A stretch of DNA of 5,586 bases, from the NCBI GenBank assembly GCA_002779205.1, contig PEXF01000022.1, positions 1 through 5,586 of the forward strand, read 5' to 3'. Made by a program: the position numbers and the translations under genes. Source of the DNA: Candidatus Hydromicrobium americanum (lineage in GTDB: Bacteria > Actinomycetota > Humimicrobiia > Humimicrobiales > Humimicrobiaceae). Shown here one piece after another: positions 1 through 5,586 of the stretch (position 1 is its first letter; each line of letters opens with the position of its first letter). The notes under the pieces are model-generated. The model searched no databases, was not told the origin of the DNA, and worked only from the letters and a program-made list of their open reading frames with translations.

Positions 1-1992
1 TTTATAAACTCTATTTACCCTTGCTATTGCCTGCATAAGATTATGTCCTCTCATAGGTTTATCTATATACATTGTGGCAAGGCAGGGTACATCAAAACCA
101 GTCAGCCACATATCCCTTACAATTGCTATCTTAAAGTTATCTTTTGAGTCCTTAAATCTATCTGCCAGAAATCTTTTTTTATCTTTTGTATAAATATGTT
201 TCTGCCAGTCTTGCGGATCTTTTGCTGAACCGGTCATAATTATTTTTATAACACCAGCATTTATATCATCATTATGCCAGGTCGGTCTTAGTTTTATTAT
301 TTCATTGTATAAATCAATACAAATTCTTCTGGACATGCAGACTATCATTGCCTTTGAATACAAAGCTTTTTGTCTTTCTTCATAATGTTCTACAATGTCT
401 TTTACAATCTGCTTGAGCCTCTTTTCAGAACCAACTATTGCCTCAAGTCTTGCCCACTTACTTTTTAACTTCGTCTTTTCATCTTCTTCTTCGCCTTCAG
501 TAACTTCTTCAAATTTTTCATCAATTCTTGGAGCTTCATTCTCATTTAGTTTTAGTTTTGCAAGTCTACTTTCATAATAAATACTTACAGTTGAGCCGTC
601 AGCAATTGCACGTTCTATGTCATAGATATCAATATAGTTTCCAAAAATCTCAGGAGTATTTTTATCATCTCTTTCAAGCGGAGTTCCGGTAAAACCTATA
701 AAGGAGGCATTGGGAAGAGCATCTCTTATATGACGGGCATAGCCGTCTATAAAGTCATACTGGCTTCTGTGCGCTTCATCTGCAATTACGATTATATTAG
801 ACCTTTCTGAAAGTCGGGGATACTTCGCACCTTTTTCATCAGGAAAGAATTTTTGAATTGTGGTAAATATTATACCTCCACTTGCTACAGATAGAAGTTC
901 TTTAAGCCTTTCTCTTGAATCTGCCTGAACCGGATTCTGACGCAAAATATCAGAACATCTTGAAAATACGCCAAATAACTGATCGTCCAGATCATTTCTG
1001 TCGGTGAGTAGTACAATTGTAGGATTATTCAGGGTTAAAACTAATTTACCTGTATAAAATACCATAGTAAGACTCTTACCCGAACCCTGTGTATGCCATA
1101 TAACACCACTTCTTCCATCACCTTCTATACTTGAAGCTTCTATTGTTTTTTCCACTGCTTTATTTACTGCAAAATACTGATGATAGGCAGCCAGCTTTTT
1201 ACTATATTTTCCTTCTTCATTTTCAAATACTATAAAATTAGAGATTAGATCAATAATTATCTTTTTATTAAATACACCACTTACTAGGGCCTCCATTTGC
1301 TCTAAATCAGAAGAAATTACACTTACTCCATCTTTACTTTTCCACGGCATAAAACGCTCATATTCTGAAGAAATTGTACCGGCTTTTGCAAAGTAACCAT
1401 CACTAATTGCAAGTATTTCATTGAATTTAAATAAAGAGGAAAGTTCTTTTTTATAGGTTTGAAGCTGGTTATACGCATATTTTATATCAGTATTTTCATC
1501 TAGAGGATTTTTAAGCTCAAAAAACACTAAAGGAATTCCGTTAATGAATATTACTATATCAAGCCTTCTGTTCTTATCCTTTTCTATTACTGTAAACTGA
1601 TTGACTGCTAAAAAGCCGTTATTATTAAGATCATTACGATCAATAAGCCATATCTTCTTACCCACAATTCTGTTTGAGCTGTCCCTTGTTTCAATATCAA
1701 TACCATCAGTTATATATTTATGGAAGTTTTTATTGTTTACAGTTAGTACTTGAGATTCATCTCTTGTAAGCTTTTTATATACTTCTTCCAGTTCAGATTC
1801 TTTGATATTGAGGTTAATATTTCTCAAAGAATCAAATAACCTTTCAGCCAATATTACTTGTGTGTAAGCATCCCTTTCCTTGTGGATCCCATCCGGGGAA
1901 ATATCTGGACCAAATTTAATTTCATAACCTAAATTTGAAAGGAGTTCTAATATATAGTTTTCCACTTCGGATTCAGATATTAGATTGGGCAT
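1..1992 (-). CDS. hsdR: Type I restriction enzyme subunit R (HsdR), partial: C-terminus beyond left edge
   Basis: This is the motor and nuclease subunit of a Type I restriction enzyme; with HsdM and HsdS it translocates DNA using ATP and cuts unmethylated targets. The frame is open from the ATG at 1992 to base 1, 664 codons with no stop. The N-terminal nuclease has the PD-(D/E)xK pattern: D145, then E159-L-K161 within FFELKNP. The superfamily 2 helicase follows: Walker A TQGSGKS with K306, DEAH at 405-408, TGTP at 435-438, LTGFDVP at 630-636, and motif VI QAIARVNR at 654-661, just before the edge. An acidic stretch near residues 490-505 (EEVTEGEEEDEK) sits between the helicase lobes. HsdR proteins are usually about 1000 residues, so roughly a third is missing, by truncation of the window and not by mutation. 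The start lies 5 bp after the hsdS stop, so the two are probably co-transcribed and may be translationally coupled. No key residue is lost in the visible part. Confidence 0.96.
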   Translation of the reverse strand, partial: MPNLISESEVENYILELLSNLGYEIKFGPDISPDGIHKERDAYTQVILAERLFDSLRNINLNIKESELEEVYKKLTRDESQVLTVNNKNFHKYITDGIDIETRDSSNRIVGKKIWLIDRNDLNNNGFLAVNQFTVIEKDKNRRLDIVIFINGIPLVFFELKNPLDENTDIKYAYNQLQTYKKELSSLFKFNEILAISDGYFAKAGTISSEYERFMPWKSKDGVSVISSDLEQMEALVSGVFNKKIIIDLISNFIVFENEEGKYSKKLAAYHQYFAVNKAVEKTIEASSIEGDGRSGVIWHTQGSGKSLTMVFYTGKLVLTLNNPTIVLLTDRNDLDDQLFGVFSRCSDILRQNPVQADSRERLKELLSVASGGIIFTTIQKFFPDEKGAKYPRLSERSNIIVIADEAHRSQYDFIDGYARHIRDALPNASFIGFTGTPLERDDKNTPEIFGNYIDIYDIERAIADGSTVSIYYESRLAKLKLNENEAPRIDEKFEEVTEGEEEDEKTKLKSKWARLEAIVGSEKRLKQIVKDIVEHYEERQKALYSKAMIVCMSRRICIDLYNEIIKLRPTWHNDDINAGVIKIIMTGSAKDPQDWQKHIYTKDKKRFLADRFKDSKDNFKIAIVRDMWLTGFDVPCLATMYIDKPMRGHNLMQAIARVNRVYK

Positions 1993-1997
1993 AATAC

Positions 1998-3188
1998 TTA
2001 ACTTTCTTTTATATCTACTAAATTTACTCTTATTTTACCAGTTATGAGTTTGGGAAGTAATAAATCCCTTATTTCTGATAATAAATTATTTTGCTCAGTT
2101 ATCTTATTAATGTAATTTAACAATGTCAAAGTTATTCTAGCAAATTCTTTTATAATTTTTTCAGGAGGAAAATAGATTATAATATTTCTAGTATCAGTTT
2201 GAGATATAAAAGGTTGAGCGGAACCTCTAATTTGCCATAATTTTCTATGTTTTGACATATAATATAAATACGGTATCAAATTTTCATCAGTCTTATTAGG
2301 TATAATCCTTATTGTATTTTTAATACAAGACCATTTTCCATTTGCATACCATGTTTGACCAGAGTACGCCCCAATTGCACTTATTATAATACCAGTACAA
2401 TCATAATCATAATGATCTAAATATCCATCTAACCCAGAAGCGCTATATGCTTTATATCCTTTTTTAATATATGATTTTTTTGTAGTACTAGTATCTCCCC
2501 AGGAAATATTAAAAACACTACCTAATTTCTTGATTGTCCAACCTTTTGGTATTTTTCCAAGTTCTGAATCTGTAAATTCACCCCCGGAGGATTTATAAGG
2601 TTTGCCCTGTTCATTTGAGAATTCAAAATCTATAAACCAGTGTTTGAATAATAACTGAGCAATTTGTTGTAATAATTTACTAATTATATTATTTATTTGA
2701 ATGCTCTTATCAAACGAATACAAAATATCAGAGACTTTATCTTGATATTCTTTTCCTAATAATGGAAAAGATACATTTGTTAATTCCTGTGCATTAGCAT
2801 TTGGTTGAGCAGACCCCCCCAAAATTGAACTTATGTAATTTTTATAATATCTAGATTGTAAAAAATAATGGACAAATAATGGATTATAATTTTCTTCAAT
2901 TATTAACCTGATTAAATAAGAAGCGAATACTGCATTAGGAGGATAATCATAAATTATTGTATTTGTGCCAGTCGAAGCACCTGTTCTTGAAATTAAAATA
3001 TCATGTCTAAATAATTTATATTTTTTATAATTTCCCTTGTCTATTTCACAATATGGAACATCTTCCCAGTTTATAAATTTATTTTGTATATCTGTTATCC
3101 TTAGGAATTTTGGGCCAATTTCATTCTCACTTGCAGTAGCTGTATAACCATATTCAATTTTTTTACAAATATCTTTTAACCTTTTCAT
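1998..3188 (-). CDS. hsdS: Type I restriction-modification specificity subunit (HsdS)
   Basis: HsdS sets the DNA target of the Type I complex. Each of its two target-recognition domains reads one half of a split site, and the helical conserved regions act as the spacer and bind HsdM. The 396 residues fit the usual length of about 400. Recognition domain 1 spans about residues 1-150 and opens with KDICKKIEYGYTAT and GPKFLRITDI. The central conserved helix follows at about 150-190, then the linker LFKHWFIDFEF and GKIPKGW (180-217). Recognition domain 2 is about 217-345 (IIISAIGAYSGQTWYANGKW at 267-286). The distal helix ends in LLPKLITGKI (377-386). GSAQP occurs at equivalent points of both halves (125-129 and 322-326), reflecting the internal pseudo-repeat. 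The ATG at 3188 is secure because an in-frame TAA lies two codons upstream, but no Shine-Dalgarno sequence is visible. The gene is markedly AT-richer than hsdM. The target sequence cannot be read by eye. Confidence 0.95.
   Translation of the reverse strand: MKRLKDICKKIEYGYTATASENEIGPKFLRITDIQNKFINWEDVPYCEIDKGNYKKYKLFRHDILISRTGASTGTNTIIYDYPPNAVFASYLIRLIIEENYNPLFVHYFLQSRYYKNYISSILGGSAQPNANAQELTNVSFPLLGKEYQDKVSDILYSFDKSIQINNIISKLLQQIAQLLFKHWFIDFEFSNEQGKPYKSSGGEFTDSELGKIPKGWTIKKLGSVFNISWGDTSTTKKSYIKKGYKAYSASGLDGYLDHYDYDCTGIIISAIGAYSGQTWYANGKWSCIKNTIRIIPNKTDENLIPYLYYMSKHRKLWQIRGSAQPFISQTDTRNIIIYFPPEKIIKEFARITLTLLNYINKITEQNNLLSEIRDLLLPKLITGKIRVNLVDIKES
2002..2006 (-). promoter_or_regulatory. Possible weak ribosome binding site for hsdR
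   Basis: The minus strand reads GAAAG nine bases before the hsdR ATG at 1992. It overlaps the last codons of hsdS (Lys-Glu-Ser-stop). The match to a Shine-Dalgarno sequence is partial. Together with the 5 bp gene spacing, it suggests that ribosomes finishing hsdS could reinitiate on hsdR. That coupling is inference. Confidence 0.3.
2212..2219 (-). repeat. hsdS internal repeat, copy 2 (GCTCAACC, encodes part of GSAQP)
   Basis: The coding-strand octamer GCTCAACC here, in recognition domain 2, is identical to the one at 2803-2810. The spacing is 591 bp (197 codons), and both encode the end of GSAQP. It marks equivalent positions in the two halves of the specificity subunit. The identity is too short to be an obvious recombination site. 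Confidence 0.6.
2803..2810 (-). repeat. hsdS internal repeat, copy 1 (GCTCAACC, encodes part of GSAQP)
   Basis: This is the partner of 2212-2219 and lies in recognition domain 1, just downstream of the seven-G tract. It encodes the Ala-Gln-Pro part of GSAQP at residues 127-129. It supports the two-fold pseudo-repeat typical of HsdS. Confidence 0.6.
2814..2820 (-). repeat. Seven-G homopolymer inside hsdS recognition domain 1
   Basis: The coding strand has seven consecutive G (seven C on the plus strand) across hsdS codons 123-125 (Leu-Gly-Gly), in a gene of roughly 25% GC. By direct translation, gain of one G gives six altered residues and a stop (131 aa). Loss of one G gives about ten altered residues and a stop (135 aa). 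The tract as read is in frame and the gene intact. Confidence 0.9.
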
Positions 3189-3202
3189 AAAAATTTAATA
3201 AT

Positions 3203-3250
3203 AGTCTACTTTCAACATTTTTGAATATTAAAACAAAAATCTCTTAGACT
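3203..3250. repeat. Nested inverted repeat in the gap between the HNH-like gene and hsdS
   Basis: The outer arms are agtcta (3203-3208) and tagact (3245-3250), a perfect 6 bp match that includes the last base of the HNH gene stop codon. The inner arms are ttcaa (3211-3215) and ttgaa (3221-3225) around a five-base loop. In RNA this could fold ahead of the hsdS start at 3188. The stems are short and AT-rich, there is no GC stem with a U run, and it is a poor candidate for a terminator. It may be chance. Confidence 0.3.
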
Positions 3251-3945
3251 TAATATTTCAACTTGCATACATTGCATTCACATAAAGGATTGTGAAAAAC
3301 TGTCATTATAATAATTCTATCCCAAAGTAAGAATAACCAAACATTGAAAAAATTTAATTCCTCCAACTCCACATATTTATAATCAAATACTCCAGGGTAA
3401 TCACCTTTTGATTCTGAAGCTAAAACATAATTTAGATATTCTGGTGGTTTTTCTCCGACAGAAAAAAATTTAAAATCTCTTGGTTTATCTTCGGGTAAAA
3501 ATAAATTTTTTTCCTTAAAAAATAGACCTCTTGTTATCTTCCAAATTATTCTGGTAACTCTATCTCCATCAAATTTCTTTATTATCTTCCCTGGAGGTAA
3601 TAATAACTTAGATAAATTTGGTTGAAACTCATCATGAATCATTTTTACGAGTTTTTTGCTTTTAGGTCTTCCTGAGAATCTAATTATATCTTTCCATTTA
3701 TACCTTCCTGAATATGAGTCCATAGCAAGTGGAGCAATTGAATTAACGAAATAGTCTTCATCTCCCTGATAGGTTTGATTGCAAGGTTTGTGAGTTGGCA
3801 GTGTAAATAAGTTTGGATTATGAAGTCTTCTTAAATCATTTGCATAGAATTGTTTAGGTGGTACGTGATCTTTATCAATTTTACCAACTAATTCTTTTCC
3901 ACATAAATAACAAATATTTATTTTATTATCATTAACTAAATTCAT
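3250..3945 (-). CDS. HNH-like zinc-binding protein, putative accessory nuclease of the locus
   Basis: The protein is 231 residues and I do not recognise a named family member. The first 66 residues have the layout of an HNH (beta-beta-alpha metal) nuclease: a zinc pair C12-x2-C15, the core D26-H27-V-P-P, then H52-x2-C55-N56 as the second zinc pair and the asparagine of the motif, then DEDYF at 62-66. H27 would be the general base and N56 the structural Asn; this assignment is inference. The rest (67-231) has no motif I can name. It is basic around 93-140, has a hydrophobic stretch at 199-217 that looks more like core strands than a membrane segment, and ends with C222-x-C224-x2-C227. It sits between hsdM and hsdS on the same strand, 122 bp after one and 61 bp before the other, and shares the low GC of hsdS. 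An in-frame TAA lies two codons before the ATG, fixing the start, though no Shine-Dalgarno sequence is visible. Alternatives are a passenger gene or a non-catalytic DNA-binding protein. Confidence 0.75.
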   Translation of the reverse strand: MNLVNDNKINICYLCGKELVGKIDKDHVPPKQFYANDLRRLHNPNLFTLPTHKPCNQTYQGDEDYFVNSIAPLAMDSYSGRYKWKDIIRFSGRPKSKKLVKMIHDEFQPNLSKLLLPPGKIIKKFDGDRVTRIIWKITRGLFFKEKNLFLPEDKPRDFKFFSVGEKPPEYLNYVLASESKGDYPGVFDYKYVELEELNFFNVWLFLLWDRIIIMTVFHNPLCECNVCKLKY

Positions 3946-4067
3946 TTTTTAGAATATTGTATAACTAATTGTTATATTATCTTTTATCATCCTTCTAATT
4001 TTTAACCAATATTTTTTTAAACCTTGCTTTTTTTCTTCCGATAGAATTATTTTATTTTCCCTTAATT
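3946..4067 (-). other. AT-rich gap between hsdM and the HNH-like gene
   Basis: This gap holds no recognisable gene, strong terminator or convincing promoter. On the minus strand a frame in phase with the HNH-like gene is open for about 42 codons between a TGA overlapping the end of hsdM and the TAA at 3951-3949. It is Lys- and Ile-rich, has only a late ATG, and has no Shine-Dalgarno sequence. A TTGGTT hexamer followed 17 bases later by TAAAAG is a weak promoter-like pair with four of six matches at the -10 box. Such pairs are common by chance in DNA this AT-rich. Confidence 0.5.
3961..3975. repeat. Short palindrome just upstream of the HNH-like gene
   Basis: The arms ataac (3961-3965) and gttat (3971-3975) flank taatt and form a perfect 5 bp inverted repeat, 15 bases before the ATG at 3945. 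It could be an operator half-site pair or a small hairpin over the leader. The AT-rich surroundings make chance a strong alternative. Confidence 0.3.
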
Positions 4068-5586
4068 TTATAAATCAAGTCCTATGCTTTTTAAATTCTT
4101 TTTAACTTCTTCTTCAAGTTTCTTAGATTCCTCAAATGACTCTGACAGTTCCTTTGTCAGTTTTTTCATCTTTTCTTCAAAAACTTCAAAATCTTCTTCA
4201 ACTTCCTCAAACCCTACATATCTGCCAGGTGTAAGAATATAATCATTTTCTTTTATATCATTTAGCGTTGCTTCTTTGCAGAATCCCGGTATGTCTTTAT
4301 ATCCCCCGTTCTTTCCTCTATATGCGTGGTATGTAGAGGCAATTTTATCTATTTCTTTTTCTGTTAAAACCCTGTGTCTTCTATCTATCATCTCTCCCAT
4401 ATTTCTGGCATCTATAAAAAGAGCTTTACCTGTTCTGTCTTTAAATTTTCCATTCTTTTTATTTCTTGTAAGAAACCAGAGACAAACCGGAATTGGAGTA
4501 TTATAGAAAAGCTGAGGAGGTAAGCTTATCATACAATCTACCAGATCATCTTCTATTATATTTTTCCTTATAATACCTTCTCCTGCTGTATTAGAAGACA
4601 TTGAACCATTTGCCAGAACGAATCCTGCTATTCCGGTAGGAGCCAGATGATAAATAAAGTGCTGTACCCATGCAAAGTTAGCATTTCCTGATGGAGGGAT
4701 TCCGTATTTCCATCTTATATCTTCTTTTAGGTTTTCTCCTCCCCAGTCAGAATCATTAAATGGAGGATTAGCCAGTATATAATCTGCTTTTAAATCTTTA
4801 TGTAAATCATTTGAAAAGCTGTTACCCCATTTGATATTTCCTTCAATACCTCTGATTGCAAGATTCATATTGCAGAGCCTCCAGGTTGTCTGATTTGATT
4901 CCTGACCGTAAATTGATATATCTCTGATTTTTCCCTGATGAGCGATTTCAAACTTTTCACTTTGAACAAACATTCCGCCTGAACCGCAGCATGGATCATA
5001 TACTCTGCCCTTGTATGGTTCTATCATTTCAACAAGGATTTTTACTACACAGCGAGCAGTATAGAACTGGCCTCCTTTTTTACCTTCAGCGTCTGCAAAT
5101 TGCCCTAAAAAATATTCATAAACCTGGCCCAGTAAATCCTTGCTTTTACTTTCACTATCACCAAGTCCTATATTTGATATCAGGTCAATTAATTCTCCAA
5201 TCCTTTGTTTATCAAGTCCTTCTCTTCCATAATCCTTAGGTAGAATTCCTTTTAAGTGAGAATTGTCTCTTTCAATTGCATCCATAGCATTATCAATTAA
5301 ATTTCCTATTTCAGGTCTTTTAGCATTATTTTGCAGATATTTCCATCTTGCTTCTTTAGGTACCCAGAATATATTTTCACCTCTGTATTCATCCGGATCT
5401 TCCATGTCTGCTCCATCTTTTATTTCAAGTTTTAGCTGTTCATATTTTTGAGTAAACGCATCGGAAATGTATTTTAGAAATATTAAACCTAAAACTACGT
5501 GTTTATATTCTGCAGCATCCATATTGTTGCGGAGTTTGTCTGCTGCAGCCCATAGTTTTTGTTCAAGATTTGTGTTGTTGTTGTTT
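4068..5586 (-). CDS. hsdM: Type I restriction-modification DNA methyltransferase (HsdM), partial: start beyond right edge
   Basis: HsdM is the N6-adenine methyltransferase of the Type I complex: two copies bind HsdS and transfer methyl groups from S-adenosylmethionine to adenines in the target. The visible frame is 505 residues and a TAA. It extends 21 codons past the first ATG (5522-5520) to the edge, reading NNNNTNLEQKLWAAADKLRN before MDAAEYKHVVLGLIFLKYIS. That is the expected HsdM N-terminal helical domain, so the ATG at 5522 is internal and the true start lies just outside. Counting visible residues, GGQFYT is at 171-176, the SAM-binding motif DPCCGSGG at 197-204, the catalytic NPPF at 273-276, and the conserved ILTPGRYVG at 450-458. 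A charged, probably coiled-coil tail covers about 465-499. Length matches the usual 500-520. The residue after FYT is Ala where Pro is common; I regard this as tolerated variation. It is the first of the four same-strand genes seen, and its promoter would lie outside the window. Confidence 0.96.
   Translation of the reverse strand, partial: NNNNTNLEQKLWAAADKLRNNMDAAEYKHVVLGLIFLKYISDAFTQKYEQLKLEIKDGADMEDPDEYRGENIFWVPKEARWKYLQNNAKRPEIGNLIDNAMDAIERDNSHLKGILPKDYGREGLDKQRIGELIDLISNIGLGDSESKSKDLLGQVYEYFLGQFADAEGKKGGQFYTARCVVKILVEMIEPYKGRVYDPCCGSGGMFVQSEKFEIAHQGKIRDISIYGQESNQTTWRLCNMNLAIRGIEGNIKWGNSFSNDLHKDLKADYILANPPFNDSDWGGENLKEDIRWKYGIPPSGNANFAWVQHFIYHLAPTGIAGFVLANGSMSSNTAGEGIIRKNIIEDDLVDCMISLPPQLFYNTPIPVCLWFLTRNKKNGKFKDRTGKALFIDARNMGEMIDRRHRVLTEKEIDKIASTYHAYRGKNGGYKDIPGFCKEATLNDIKENDYILTPGRYVGFEEVEEDFEVFEEKMKKLTKELSESFEESKKLEEEVKKNLKSIGLDL
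5572..5586 (-). repeat. AAC triplet run at the 5' end of hsdM
   Basis: The coding strand reads four consecutive AAC codons followed by ACA, encoding Asn-Asn-Asn-Asn-Thr at the visible N-terminus of HsdM. Because the unit is three bases, copy-number change would alter only the number of Asn residues and not the frame. The run touches the window edge, so its full length is unknown. Confidence 0.7.

Noticed and set aside
395..577. Plus-strand Ser/Phe-rich ORF of 60 codons
   Set aside because: It is the antisense of the acidic, Glu-rich stretch of hsdR; the low-complexity Ser/Phe composition is what antisense of Glu/Lys codons produces. The minus-strand frame has full HsdR motifs.
1..1992. hsdR as a broken gene because no stop codon is seen
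   Set aside because: The frame is open with every expected motif in order up to motif VI at base 1; the missing end is due to the window edge.
2212..2810. GCTCAACC repeats in hsdS as invertible or recombining sites that shuffle recognition domains
   Set aside because: They are direct repeats of only 8 bp, with no second hsdS copy or recombinase gene in the window. The normal HsdS pseudo-repeat explains them.
3291..3350. Hydrophobic stretch (residues 199-217) of the HNH-like protein as a membrane segment
   Set aside because: It is interrupted by Trp, Asp and Arg (LLWDRIII) and followed by a Cys cluster; buried beta strands are more likely than a membrane helix.
4012..4034. Runs of seven T (seven A on the coding strand) in the gap after hsdM, considered as a terminator or slippage tract
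   Set aside because: No GC-rich stem precedes them, they are outside coding sequence, and such runs are expected in DNA this AT-rich.
4276..5451. Three plus-strand ORFs of 62-82 codons (4276-4506, 4991-5239, 5263-5451)
   Set aside because: All lie antisense to hsdM, whose motifs are intact, and their translations show no recognisable domain.

Overview
The window is one minus-strand block of a Type I restriction-modification locus, cut at both edges. In transcription order (right to left) it holds hsdM (DNA adenine methyltransferase, 5' end just outside the window), a small HNH-like protein gene, hsdS (specificity subunit), and hsdR (restriction/translocase subunit, C-terminal third outside the window). 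The two longest genes each run off an edge. No tRNA, rRNA, CRISPR array, insertion sequence or integrase is visible.

The host cannot be named. The DNA is AT-rich with frequent AGA arginine codons, and the visible starts have poor or no Shine-Dalgarno sequences. This suggests a low-GC bacterium, but Type I systems move between hosts and are weak taxonomic evidence. Hand counts on sampled 60-base lines give about 37% GC for hsdM, about 34% for hsdR and about 26% for the HNH gene plus hsdS. The middle of the operon therefore differs in composition from its flanks.

Layout: hsdR 1-1992 (664 codons visible, ending in helicase motif VI); 5 bp gap; hsdS 1998-3188 (396 aa, two target-recognition domains); 61 bp gap with a weak nested inverted repeat; HNH-like gene 3250-3945 (231 aa); 122 bp AT-rich gap with a small palindrome; hsdM 4068 to beyond 5586 (505 residues visible). 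The first ATG in hsdM, at 5522, is internal: the reading frame continues upstream with typical HsdM N-terminal sequence to the window edge.

How it works together: from family knowledge, HsdM and HsdS form the methyltransferase that protects host DNA at a bipartite site. Adding HsdR gives the ATP-driven translocase that cuts unmethylated foreign DNA. All visible motifs of the three subunits are intact. The less ordinary parts are the HNH-like gene between hsdM and hsdS, and a seven-G run in the first recognition domain of hsdS where a one-base slip either way would truncate the protein. These are leads, not demonstrated new systems.
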